33,821 nt of DNA from a virus. Positions 4,888-14,400 of this stretch are shown piece by piece. The position numbers and the translations under genes are program-made. How positions within the stretch are numbered: the first letter of the stretch is position 1; each line of letters begins with the position of its first letter. The stretch is from the IMG/VR virus record IMGVR_UViG_3300025520_000011, positions 1-33,821 of that record. One strand, written 5' to 3'. Below the pieces are notes generated by a model that saw nothing but the letters and a program-made list of their open reading frames with translations, was not told where the DNA came from and did not search any database.

Positions 4888-6976
4888 AGTCGTGTACCTC
4901 CACGCCCAGGGTCTGCCAAACGTCGGGCATCTGCGCGTCCACCTGGGTGCTGCGCACGATGCCGATGCGCGATGCGCCGTTGTCGGTGTACTCCACGAAC
5001 GCCCCCGGCTGGATGATGCCCGTGGCCTGGAGCACCGGCAGGCGCAACTGGTGCTCGATCTGCTTGCCAGTGTCGCCCAGCACGGCCAAGCCCCGCTGGC
5101 GGGCCGCCGCTGCCGTGGTGATGAGCGGGTCCGTCACCATCGGGGCCAGCAAGTCGCCTGCGGTGCCCTGGCGGGTCACCCGGCCCAGCACGCCCTGCTC
5201 TGCGCCGCTCACGTAGACGCGGTTGTAGGCGGGCTTCTCCTTCCACGTCAGGCCCTCGCGGCTCACAACGTCGGCGGGCAGCACGAAGTCCGGGGTCACG
5301 GTGTCCCACTCCCACGGCTTAGTGGGGTACAGGTGGCGCACCTTGAAACTCTGCGCACTCGGGTGCGGGATCAGGTAGGCACCACCGGCCTGCGCCAGCG
5401 CGTTGAGCGCGCCGATGTAGGTGCCCTGGTGGTTCCAGACGCCTGCCGGGATGTTCCACGCCTCCAGCCCGTAGTCGATGTTCCAGCCCATCGGCACACC
5501 GTTGAACGTCAGCACGTCATCGAACAACTGCTGGTGGGTGCGCTCGCTGGTGTTGCCGAACGTCTGGACGGGGGCGTAGGGCGCGTCGAGGAAGGCGTTG
5601 CGGCCCCGGCCACTGATGTTGATGGTGACCTGACCGAACGACCGCTCGCGGCCCACCTGCTCGGCCAGCACGCGGAACTCCTGGCCGTTGACCCAGGCGC
5701 TGAGTTCGACCGGCCCGTTGGTCGGCTCCACCAGGGCCTGGGACGTGGCCGGGAGCGAGGCGCTGAACCCCCACGACCAACTGGACACGTCCAGGCTCAG
5801 GCTGAAACGGAGAGCAGGCACCACGGCGTTGTCGCTGGTGCGGCGAAGGGCGAGGTTGTTGAGCACGATGTAAACCCTCTGTACGGGGACGATGATCGGT
5901 TCGACTGGCGGCTCCGGGGGAGCCTCACCGTCGCAGATGAAGAACAGCCGCGTGTCGCCCGTCCACGGGTACTGGAAGACCAGATTGCTGTCGGGCGTGT
6001 AGCAACCCCCTTCAGGTGGCAAGGGCGGCAGCACGATGCTGATGCCCGCTGGCGGGGGCACGCCGTCTTGGAAGGCCCCGATGAGCCCATTGATGAGCGC
6101 CGTGGCCGACTGGAACCCGCCGTAGTGCGCAGCGACATGCAGCTTCAGCGCCTCGTCGTAGCTCGACTGGCGGCGGGCGTGCGTCTTCGTGCCGTCCTGA
6201 TGTTTGTACAGTGTGGCGTTGCGGGTCTTCGTGGCGTTCTGGAACACACCCTCGCGGTTCTGCCAGATGGCCGTGGCGTCCTGCGAACGGCCCAGGGTGT
6301 CGTCGTGCGCCCGGGTGCCGCGCTGGAAGGCGTCGCGCTGGTCGTTGCGCACCGCCTGGAGGTCGGCAGGCAGCTTGTGCTCGATGGTCTGCGAGCCGTT
6401 GGTCACGCGCTGCCAGAACGCTTCCCAGCCCACCGGCTTGCGCACGGTGTCTTGCTGCGGCTGGCTCGGGCCTGTCTGCACCTTGCTGGCAACTTGGTGC
6501 GGTGCGTCGGTCGCGCCCACCGTCGGGCGTTGCGTGCGCGTGAAGTATTGCGCCTCGGCCAGCATCACCAACCCGGGCATTTGACCCGAGACAGACACCG
6601 GGGTGGAGGGCCGCACTGCGCCGCTGGCGGCTTGCAGCGCAGGCAACGCGCCCGACACGTTGATGTCGATGCGCCCGATCAGCCCGACGACTGCCGTGAG
6701 CCCCGGCATCGTGCCGCTGACGTTGACCGCGACAGCCGGTTCTTCCAGCGGGATGTACTTCGCCAGCCCGGGCATGGTGCCCGAGAAGGCCAGATCGACC
6801 GGCAGCGGCAGGCCATCCGGCTCGCCGAAGGTCAGCGTCGTGGTGGCGGGGGCCTTGTTGCTGAACTGGAACGACAAACGCCCGTCGGGTCCGACAGGCG
6901 TGTTCTCGTACTGGATCGGGTCAAAAACCAGATCGCCGTTGGCGGCGGGTCCATCCCCGAACTCAAAGTCGGCCAA
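4880..6976 (-). CDS. Tail-tip / hub protein
   Basis: Encodes 698 aa. No ATG is available near the N-terminus; the likely start is TTG at 6976, with GGGG 6 nt upstream inside the preceding stop region. That preceding stop (TAA, 6980-6982) is in the same frame. Residues 59-137 hold four short repeats of the type V-x-x-SGTMPGL, about 22 residues apart. Residues 150-300 are helical and rich in N, Q, T, K (FQNATKTRNATLYKHQDGTK) and look like a stalk. The last ~340 residues (VQRVYIVLNNLALRR to VEVHDYA) have the pattern of gp27-like hub domains of siphophage tail tips. It should sit at the distal end of the tail tube and take part in adsorption or opening of the tail. Confidence 0.7.
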   Translation of the reverse strand: MADFEFGDGPAANGDLVFDPIQYENTPVGPDGRLSFQFSNKAPATTTLTFGEPDGLPLPVDLAFSGTMPGLAKYIPLEEPAVAVNVSGTMPGLTAVVGLIGRIDINVSGALPALQAASGAVRPSTPVSVSGQMPGLVMLAEAQYFTRTQRPTVGATDAPHQVASKVQTGPSQPQQDTVRKPVGWEAFWQRVTNGSQTIEHKLPADLQAVRNDQRDAFQRGTRAHDDTLGRSQDATAIWQNREGVFQNATKTRNATLYKHQDGTKTHARRQSSYDEALKLHVAAHYGGFQSATALINGLIGAFQDGVPPPAGISIVLPPLPPEGGCYTPDSNLVFQYPWTGDTRLFFICDGEAPPEPPVEPIIVPVQRVYIVLNNLALRRTSDNAVVPALRFSLSLDVSSWSWGFSASLPATSQALVEPTNGPVELSAWVNGQEFRVLAEQVGRERSFGQVTINISGRGRNAFLDAPYAPVQTFGNTSERTHQQLFDDVLTFNGVPMGWNIDYGLEAWNIPAGVWNHQGTYIGALNALAQAGGAYLIPHPSAQSFKVRHLYPTKPWEWDTVTPDFVLPADVVSREGLTWKEKPAYNRVYVSGAEQGVLGRVTRQGTAGDLLAPMVTDPLITTAAAARQRGLAVLGDTGKQIEHQLRLPVLQATGIIQPGAFVEYTDNGASRIGIVRSTQVDAQMPDVWQTLGVEVHDYA

Positions 6977-6979
6977 GGC

Positions 6980-7372
6980 TTACCCCAGCACCGCACCCAC
7001 CAGCTTTGCGTCGCCACCAGCAAAAAGCTGACGGGTCGCCATCTGGATTTCGCCGTTGTTCGTGCCGTCGTCCACGTCGGCGTCAAAACAGGCTTGGCCG
7101 TCGCCGTTGACGAAGCGGCCCCAGGTCGCTAGCCCGCTGGTGGAGATCAGACCATCCTCCAGTTGCGTCAGCGTCAACTGGCCGTTCGCCACCACGCCAG
7201 CCGGCTGGGTCAACGTGATCTGCACCAGCAAACTGCCCGTGGCCGGGTCACCCGCCGTGGCGGGGCGAGCACCCTCGTAGATTTGCAACTTGGCAGGGCC
7301 AGTGGCCGAGTCGAGGTGGGCCAGCGTACCGTTGAGCCGGTACTCGTTGTGGAGTTGGGTGATGGTAATCAT
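6980..7372 (-). CDS. Small beta-rich tail protein of unknown function
   Basis: Encodes 130 aa; the ATG at 7372 overlaps the upstream stop (ATGA). The sequence alternates hydrophobic strands and polar turns (ITITQLHNEYRLNGTLAHLD, GSLLVQITLTQPAGV, DGQACFDADVDDGTNNGEIQ), suggesting a beta-sandwich. It lies in the adsorption block between a Cna-like domain protein and the tail-tip protein. Its TAA stop is followed after one codon by the TTG start of the next gene in the same frame, so a read-through product joining the two is formally possible. No family is recognised. Confidence 0.65.
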   Translation of the reverse strand: MITITQLHNEYRLNGTLAHLDSATGPAKLQIYEGARPATAGDPATGSLLVQITLTQPAGVVANGQLTLTQLEDGLISTSGLATWGRFVNGDGQACFDADVDDGTNNGEIQMATRQLFAGGDAKLVGAVLG

Positions 7373-7725
7373 GTCGCGCTCAGGTTGTCGGCAATGACTG
7401 CCCGGTAGTAACCCGTGTGATCGTAGGCAATCACGGTGTATCGCGCCTGCGGGAGGAGTTCGCTGAAGGTGTACACGCCGGTCAGCGGGTCGCTGACGGT
7501 CTCGCGGATCACGTTGCCCGACTGTTCTTCGATCAGGATGACGCGGCGGGCCACCGGCTGGTTGGGCGAGCCGAGGTTCTTCACCGTGCCGGTCAGTGTG
7601 GCCGTGCCGAGTTGCGGGTCGAAGCGGAACACCACCGGCTGGCTGGGCAGCGTGGTGGTTGGGTTGAGCGGCATGATCTCGCCCACCGCGTACTGCATGT
7701 TGATGTCAGTGAGTGTGGTCGTCAT
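7369..7725 (-). CDS. Small tail protein with carboxypeptidase-regulatory-like (Cna-B-type) domain
   Basis: Encodes 118 aa; both ends overlap neighbours by ATGA. Residues about 40-115 (GTATLTGTVKNLGSPNQPVA, RRVILIEEQSGNVIRETVSD, GVYTFSELLPQARYTVIAYD) form a seven-strand sandwich of the carboxypeptidase-regulatory-like type. The same domain closes the 455-aa protein just upstream, with the matching segments TGTV/AGTV, RRVILIEEQSG/RRVRLYDENG and YTFSEL/FVFTEL. The pair looks like a domain duplication. Such domains in phage tails stiffen fibres or bind sugars; here the role is inferred from position only. Confidence 0.7.
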   Translation of the reverse strand: MTTTLTDINMQYAVGEIMPLNPTTTLPSQPVVFRFDPQLGTATLTGTVKNLGSPNQPVARRVILIEEQSGNVIRETVSDPLTGVYTFSELLPQARYTVIAYDHTGYYRAVIADNLSAT

Positions 7726-9089
7726 ACAGCCACCACCTTATCCACCGTCAGCGCCCGGTAGTTGTTCTCATAGTCGTAAGTCACCACCGTGTAGGCGTAG
7801 GCCGGGTTCAACTCGGTAAACACGAACTCGCCGGTCACGGCATCGCTCCAGACCTCGCGGATGAACTGCCGACCGTTCTCGTCGTACAGCCGTACACGAC
7901 GGCGCAGCGGGACGTTCGGCACCTTCTTGACCGTGCCCGCCACCGTGGCCGTGCCGCCGTAGGCGATGTCGATGCGGTTGGGCGCTGGGGCGATCTGGCT
8001 GGTGACGGTGGCCGGGGGCGTGTACTCGCTGATGCGGGTGGGGAACGGAACCGGACGGGGCCCCGCTTGCGGTTTCAGTGGTGCAACCGAGCCGTCCATG
8101 AAGTTTGCGGCCACAGGTGGTGTGAACGCGGCGAGGTATCGACAAACACCCACCTCAACCCTTGTTGGCCCGAAATAAGCAGGGCTGCGCTCGGCTGAAC
8201 GGAACTGCACGCGGTCGATGACCACCGGAATGTCGTCTATCCAAGTACCTTTGTTCTGTCCCGCGACCCAAAGCGTGTTCGTGGACCCCTCACGAGTCCA
8301 CGCCACATGCCTCGTGGTGTTGGCCGCGACACCCGAACTCTCGGACGCGACCACTATGCCGGATGCGTCGGTGGCCTCAATCCGATGGTCTGAGTTTGTA
8401 ACCCACTTGACACGCAAACTAGACCCTGCGTTGAAAGAAAGCTGCGCGCTGACGTTTGCCGGTGTAGGGTCCGTCGCGGTGGTAGTTATTCCACCACCCA
8501 GGTAAGTCTCTATGGTGAAGTCACCTTGTAAAACATCACCGATCTCGTAGTAAATCTGCCGACCAGTGGGGCCAAGAACAGTCGTTTGCAAACCGCTATT
8601 TGGCGACGACAACTGGACAAAAGAAGCCGAAGTCAAAATAGCTGGCGTATACGCCAAATTATCCAGACTCAAGTTGTATGGGGCGTTCCAGATAAAGCGA
8701 AACCGTTTGTAGTCTGGATCGCCACCTGACACGTTTACGGGCGGAGAGCCGTCCCAACGCGCCCAGCCGCTAAAAGCCGTTGCCCAAAATGCCCCGCTTT
8801 CGGAATGTTGGACAACCCAAAAACCCGGCCCGCCCCGTGCTGTTGTAGGTGTGAACTGCACGTCATCCACATCCTGCGCCACCCCAAAATCCCACTGCAA
8901 CGCGAACCCCGGCTGGCGCGCATCAGCAGCGGCCCAGCGGCCTGCCGAGATCGGCGCGAAGGTGCTGGTGAACGTCGCACCGCCGTCCACCCGCGAGCCG
9001 CCCGAGTACAGGGCGATGTCACTCAATTCAAGGTCGCCACCACCGTAGGTGGAGATGCCGACAATTCTCCAGTAACGTGCAGCAGGCAT
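7722..9089 (-). CDS. Modular adsorption protein: discoidin-like, LamG-like and Cna-B-like domains
   Basis: Encodes 455 aa. Three beta-sandwich domains are visible. Residues 5-140 (RYWRIVGISTYGGGDLELSD ... WDFGVAQDVDDVQFTP) resemble F5/8-type-C (discoidin) domains. Residues about 150-325 (DVLQGDFTIETYLGGG ... RHVAWTREGSTNTLWVAGQN) resemble a laminin-G/concanavalin domain. Residues about 375-455 are a carboxypeptidase-regulatory-like domain repeated in the next gene. All three types bind carbohydrate or build fibres in other proteins, so this is a good candidate for a receptor-binding protein. It lies directly after the two paralogous tail proteins. Domain calls are by eye. Confidence 0.7.
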   Translation of the reverse strand: MPAARYWRIVGISTYGGGDLELSDIALYSGGSRVDGGATFTSTFAPISAGRWAAADARQPGFALQWDFGVAQDVDDVQFTPTTARGGPGFWVVQHSESGAFWATAFSGWARWDGSPPVNVSGGDPDYKRFRFIWNAPYNLSLDNLAYTPAILTSASFVQLSSPNSGLQTTVLGPTGRQIYYEIGDVLQGDFTIETYLGGGITTTATDPTPANVSAQLSFNAGSSLRVKWVTNSDHRIEATDASGIVVASESSGVAANTTRHVAWTREGSTNTLWVAGQNKGTWIDDIPVVIDRVQFRSAERSPAYFGPTRVEVGVCRYLAAFTPPVAANFMDGSVAPLKPQAGPRPVPFPTRISEYTPPATVTSQIAPAPNRIDIAYGGTATVAGTVKKVPNVPLRRRVRLYDENGRQFIREVWSDAVTGEFVFTELNPAYAYTVVTYDYENNYRALTVDKVVAV

Positions 9090-10262
9090 TTACCAGGGCC
9101 CTGTGATGTCGAAGAAGATGGTGGCCGCGGTGGCCGCAGCCGTGTTGGGCACGCCGATACTTTTTACCGCCAGCAACTTTCGGCCAGCGTAAGCGCCCTG
9201 ACCGTCGATCTTGTCGCGCCAGTTGAAAGTTGTATCCGCTAGAGTGTGGCAGGGGTACAGAAGCCCGCGCAGCCGACCGCGATTTCCGGTAGAGCCTTCA
9301 TAAAGAAAGGCGGGCGCGAGGTACAGACCGTTATCGGGCCCGTTTGGGTATGTGAATAGACCGACAGCACCAGGGTGCGTGTTGTTAGTGTTCGGGTACT
9401 CTATCTGCCGAATAATCTGGAGCGACCCACCGATTGCAGTAAAGGCCCGCGCCACAAAACCCTCGTTCGCTGAGGTGCCCGAGTAAGAAATGCCAGAGCC
9501 CAAAGACGATGTTATGGCACCGGCTGACGCGCTGTGACCTGTTATGTAGCAGCCAAAAGCGTCACCGGATTTGGCGCTGTTGAAATCCCCAAAAACCCAA
9601 CCATAACTATTCGGCATGACCCCCGCGCCGTTCGTGCTGGTGTTCACAAACACGTAGAACGCCCTGTCATCCGCGATCACCGTCCAAGCTCGCGCAACAC
9701 CCGCTGCTGCGCTAGCTTTCGGCCACCACAAACCGCCAGACCGCTGAGTGTTCGTCGGGAACGGCCCCGTGCCGGTGTTCACGTCGGTCATGCTCTCGTA
9801 GCCGACCACCCTGGCGTCGGTCGTACCTGTGTCGTCCACCCGCAGGAACTCTCGCGTCCCGGCCACGTTGGCACTGCGGTACACGGCAAGGTTCGTCCCG
9901 CTGAAGGGCTTTTCCCAACCAGCCGGCGCCAGCCGTGCGTTGATGGCGCCCGTGGCCGTCGTGTCGGCGATGCCTGGGGCTGCGAACGTGATCGTGTTCG
10001 TCGTGGCCGACAGCACGCGCTTCTCGCCGTTGAGGCCCGCAGGCGTCGCCCCGGCGATCAGCACGATGGTGTCGGGCTCGTAGCCGTGGCCCGCGCTGAT
10101 GTTCGCCGTGGCGACGTTCGCGGCCACCGTGAGGCTGTCCACCGTGCGCAGGCTGAACCCGTTGACGAGGCAGGCGTCGAGCACGCCGATCAGAGAGCCC
10201 GCCGTGCCGTTGAGCACGGGGGCGTCGGTCATCGCCGAATGAAAATACTTGACAGAGGTCAT
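9090..10262 (-). CDS. Tail adsorption protein, paralogue B
   Basis: Encodes 390 aa. The ATG at 10262 shares a base with the stop of the upstream paralogue (TGATG); the frame is open to 10334, but that stretch overlaps the other gene. It is clearly related to the 392-aa product of the preceding gene: matching N-termini (MTSVKYFHSAM against MSTAVKFFHSGM), LVNGF, GLNGEKRVLSAT against ALNGEKRVLTTA, and the C-terminal GRKLLAVKS and FFDITGPW against GRKLMALKC and FVDITGPW. The middles differ. This pattern, conserved ends with divergent middles, is typical of duplicated receptor-binding proteins. No enzymatic motif is seen. Confidence 0.7.
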   Translation of the reverse strand: MTSVKYFHSAMTDAPVLNGTAGSLIGVLDACLVNGFSLRTVDSLTVAANVATANISAGHGYEPDTIVLIAGATPAGLNGEKRVLSATTNTITFAAPGIADTTATGAINARLAPAGWEKPFSGTNLAVYRSANVAGTREFLRVDDTGTTDARVVGYESMTDVNTGTGPFPTNTQRSGGLWWPKASAAAGVARAWTVIADDRAFYVFVNTSTNGAGVMPNSYGWVFGDFNSAKSGDAFGCYITGHSASAGAITSSLGSGISYSGTSANEGFVARAFTAIGGSLQIIRQIEYPNTNNTHPGAVGLFTYPNGPDNGLYLAPAFLYEGSTGNRGRLRGLLYPCHTLADTTFNWRDKIDGQGAYAGRKLLAVKSIGVPNTAAATAATIFFDITGPW

Positions 10263-11440
10263 CAGGACTCCCAGGGACCAGTGATGTCTACGAACACGAC
10301 GCCTTGGCTGGTGGTGCCCGCAGGCGAGCCGCACTTCAGCGCCATCAGCTTGCGGCCAGCGAACTGTCCTTGGCCCTGCACGCGGTCCATCTGGTTGAAC
10401 GAAGCGTGCGCGTTCTGCGGTGTGTGGTAGAAGCCGCGCAAGTAGCCGCGAGGTCCACCACCTTCGGCCAGGATCACCCGGCTCAGGATCAAGCCCTGGT
10501 TGGCTGGGGCGGGGTATGTGGCGAACGCTGTGCCGCCTGGGTTGGTGGTGCCACCGCTGACGACGATGGATGTGGAGCCGTTATATGACTCCAGCGCCTT
10601 GATGAGCGCCACAGCACCGCCCACGCCCGATCGGGAGCGGGGTGCTTGTAATGTGCCATAGGCGGTGCTGGAGTTGCTGAGTTCGAGCGTGCCTTCGTTT
10701 CCCGACCCCCCGACGCTGGGGGTGGTAAGGTTTGTTGTCGTTTGCCCCGCGATAAAACACCTGTACGGGTCAAGCGTGCTGAAGGAAACAAAATCCCCGA
10801 AACCAAAAACTACACCACTAGCCAGATTACCGGAGTTAACGTGTTGGATAAGTAGATAAAAAGTCTTTGAGTCCCCGACCAGAATGAACGGGGTGTTTGC
10901 ACTTCGACCCCAACGCACGCCTGACGCTGCGAAAACTCCAGAACCCGTCCCCAATCCAGTGGCGCTTTCAAAGCCAGAAACCTGCGCGTTTGACGATCCT
11001 TCACTATCTGTAACAGACAGAAACATCTGAGTAGATGTCACATCACTGCTGCGGTACACCGCTCCCGTCGCGGCGCTGAAAGCCTTGGTCCACCCCAGCG
11101 GCGCGTATCGCACCAAGATCGTCCCGGTGGCTGCACCGTCGCTCACACCCGCCGCAGAGAACGTGATCGTCGTCGCAGCCGTGGTCAGCACGCGCTTTTC
11201 GCCGTTCAACGCACTGGGTGTCGCACCGGATACCAGCACCACGCTGTCTACCTCAAAGCCGTGGCCGCTGGGCAAGGTAACGGTGGCGACGCCGCCGCTC
11301 ACCGACAGGCTTGTCGCGGTGCGTTCGTTGAAGCCGTTGACCAGCATGTTGTCAAGTCTCCCAATGAGCGCCTGACCCGAAACAGCCAAGGAACCTACCC
11401 CCGCCATCCCCGAGTGAAAAAACTTTACTGCTGTGCTCAT
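10262..11440 (-). CDS. Tail adsorption protein, paralogue A
   Basis: Encodes 392 aa; the ATG at 11440 overlaps the stop of the 1195-aa gene (ATGA). It begins MSTAVKFFHSGM, has SGHGFEVDSVVLVSGATP in a part shared with paralogue B (AGHGYEPDTIVLIAGATP), and ends DITGPWES. The protein is Gly/Ser/Thr-rich and beta-rich throughout, as expected for an exposed virion protein. Paralogue B follows immediately. I infer adsorption or tail-tip decoration from position and composition; no catalytic residues are seen. Confidence 0.7.
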   Translation of the reverse strand: MSTAVKFFHSGMAGVGSLAVSGQALIGRLDNMLVNGFNERTATSLSVSGGVATVTLPSGHGFEVDSVVLVSGATPSALNGEKRVLTTAATTITFSAAGVSDGAATGTILVRYAPLGWTKAFSAATGAVYRSSDVTSTQMFLSVTDSEGSSNAQVSGFESATGLGTGSGVFAASGVRWGRSANTPFILVGDSKTFYLLIQHVNSGNLASGVVFGFGDFVSFSTLDPYRCFIAGQTTTNLTTPSVGGSGNEGTLELSNSSTAYGTLQAPRSRSGVGGAVALIKALESYNGSTSIVVSGGTTNPGGTAFATYPAPANQGLILSRVILAEGGGPRGYLRGFYHTPQNAHASFNQMDRVQGQGQFAGRKLMALKCGSPAGTTSQGVVFVDITGPWES

Positions 11441-14400
11441 GGCGTATCTACGTCCCCGCGAATCAAGATGGTGAAGGAGTCATCAGGCACCGTCTCCGGC
11501 CCCTGCTGCACGGTGCGGACGACCCACACGGGGAACATCGCGCCGATGGTGTTGAAGCGCAGCACGTTGCCCGTCGCCCAGCCAGAACCCCAGCCCAAGG
11601 CGGGGATCGTGAAGTACGGCACGCCCGTGTTCGGGTTGAGCGGCGAGCAGTCCGTGCCGGTGTTGCCCGTGGCGATCACACCCACGTTCTCACCGATGAC
11701 TTCAAACGCGGTGCTGTTGGTGAAGCGCACGGCCCAGCGTTCGGTCAGCGCACCACGGTTGGTCACCGTGATCGGGAACGCCGTGTTGTTGAACGTGGCC
11801 GTGGCCGCCGTACCCGGGGTGTCGCTGAACGTGCCGTTCCACGATGCCAAGTCGAAGATCAGGTTCATGCGGGCGAACAGGTCGCCCGACACCAGGGCCG
11901 ACGACACGTAGCTGCCCAGCGGGTAGTTGTGCGTCAGCGGGCGGGTGAACGTGATCTCGCCGTTGATCTGTGCCTCGCGCACCACGCCCATGTCCTCGAT
12001 GCGGTGCTCGATGGTCACTGGCTGGCTGTAACCCGTCACGTTGGTGAACGTGACGGTGCCTGCTTCCAAGTCAGTGGTGTAGCCGGTGTTGATGACCACG
12101 CCGTCGTTGCCGATGACGCGCACGCGGCTCAGGCGAACCCGACCGCAGTTGATGGTCTGCCCGTTGCTCACCGTCGCCGTGATCTCACCCGTGTGACCCA
12201 CCACCGCGAAGCCGCCTGCGCGGAAGATCGGCACCCGACCGTCGGACGGCAAGCGCACCGGGTCAATGCCCAGCAGGGTGGCGTCCAGCGGCAGGTAGCT
12301 GAAGGCCACCGCGCTGTAACGCACCGAGGCCGAGGCCACGGGGGCAGGCTTGAAGATCGTGCCGTTGGTCTCTACGTTGGCTGCGTTGTACCAGGGCTCC
12401 GACTCATTGCCGGCAGCGGTCACGTACTGGCCGAAGCGCAGCCGCACCAGACCCGTTTCGCTGTCCACGGTGCCGTCCACGCCGGGGGCGGTGATCGTGC
12501 CGTCGAGGGCTGCTGTCGCGTTCTGCGTGCCACCTGCGGCACGGGCGTACTGGATGACCAGAGAGCCTGGGCGGATCGGCGCTGCCGCTGTGCGGAAAAC
12601 GTACTCGCTGGAGATGTTCTCACCCACGGTCGTGACGCAACTCTGGCGGGTGATCGCGTTCGTGGCCCCCGGCGCCCATGAGGTCAGCGCGACGTTGCCC
12701 GTCACGTAGCTGATGGTGCCTCGGTTGACCCAGCCGCCCGTCGTGAACTCGCGCAGCGTCCCGGTGCTGTTGTCACCCCAGGGCTGCGAGCCCGCGATGG
12801 TCAACACGACGGAACCCGGCACCACCTGGGCCTGCACGTCGGTCAGCAGGTTGAACGAAGGGCTGAACGTGAACGTCTCGCTCACGTTGCTGGTGGAGCC
12901 GGCGCTGTTGTACTTCAGCACCACCAGACCGCTGGTGTCGTTCGGGTACAGCGTCGGCGCGTCCACGTAGGTGATGCCGTTGTAGTTCAGGCGGAAGCGG
13001 TCGGTGCCGCCGCCGATGGGTGCGGCCACGTAGTTCGGGCGTGGAATCTTGATCGTGGTGTCGGGCTGGAACACCACAGCGCCCGTGGCGTAGTTCACGG
13101 TGCCGATGTTCGCGCCGTTGTAGACCACGTTGCCATTGCCGTCGTCGCGGGCGACGTGCAGCGGGTCCACGAAGGTTCCGATACCCATCTCCAAGACCTG
13201 CTCGCGGGTGTACGCACCCAGCACAGTCTCGTCGGTGACGGTGTTCCACACCACCTCCAGCGTGTTGGGCTCGATGCTGCCGAGCGTGGCGGTCACCGGC
13301 ACTTGACCCTGGCCGTTGCGCGACGGGTAGGGGAACGTGTCGGACTGCTTGGGGCCCGCCACGTAGTTCACCGTCAACTGCGTGCCGACTTCCGGCAGCA
13401 CGTTGGGTGCGAAGGTCAGCACACCCTGGGCCACGCTCAGGGTGCCGGTGGCGTCACCGCTCAGGGCGCCGCTGGCCGCAGCGGTGGCTGTCTTCGCGCC
13501 GTTGTACGTCCAGCTCACGGTCAGAGAACCCGGCTGCGGGGCTTTGTCTGCCGGCGGGTTCAGGGTGATCGTCTGAGACGCCTTCAGCACCTCGGACGGG
13601 CGGCTGGTCTCCTGCGTCGGCACGTTCCAAGTGATGATGAGGCTGCTGCCCACGTCTGGCAGAGCGCCCAGCGTCACCACGAAATCACCTGTGTCCTTGT
13701 TGAAGGTGCCCACGCCGTAGCTGCTGTCAGTGCCGCGAATCCGGCCCGCGCCGTCTTCACTGAGCACGTACCAGCGGTTCTGCACCATGTAGCTGATCGA
13801 CAGCGTGCCGGGTTGCGGGACCGGGAACACGATACCCACGTAGGACTGGCTTCGGCTTTCCGCTGTGACCACGACCTCCGTCGACTGAGGGGCGCGGAGC
13901 AAACGGGCAGCGGGTGTGTACGTGACGGCCTTGCTGTTGTTGAACGAGCCTGAGTTGACTGTCAGGACGCCGTTGGCGTAGTCGATGGTGCCGATCTCGC
14001 TGGTCGTGGTCTTCAGCAAACCGGCTTCGTCGAAGATGGTCAGGCCATCGGTGACGATCTGCACTGAACCCGGCAGCGCGCCACCCGGGAGGTTCATCGA
14101 CGTGGTGGTAGACCACGCCACGGTCGTCGTGTAGCTAACGGGCGCCGCGCCCGGGACCGGCAGGCCCGAGGCCGCGTAGGGCTGCGCGAACGAGATCGGG
14201 GTCTCGGTCTGGGCGCTCGGCACCAGTTGGGTGTAGATGGACGAGCCCTTGACGGTGAAGTCGCCCAGGTTGGCGGCTTGGGTCAGCGGCACAACACCAA
14301 CGTAGGTGCCGGCGTCGGCCACCACGGTGTCGCGGATCAGCGTCGTCGTCGTGGTCCGGGTGATGCCGTCGGTCGTCCGCATGAACAGACGCGATGCGGG

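Noticed and set aside
4616-7132. 838-codon open frame on the plus strand opposite the tail-tip gene
   Set aside because: It lies exactly over well-supported minus-strand tail genes that overlap each other with ATGA-type junctions; the protein is rich in Arg, His, Gly and Val without domain pattern, as expected of a GC-rich shadow frame.
9090-11440. Diversity-generating retroelement acting on the paralogous tail genes
   Set aside because: No reverse transcriptase gene and no template/variable repeat pair with adenine-biased differences is visible in the window.
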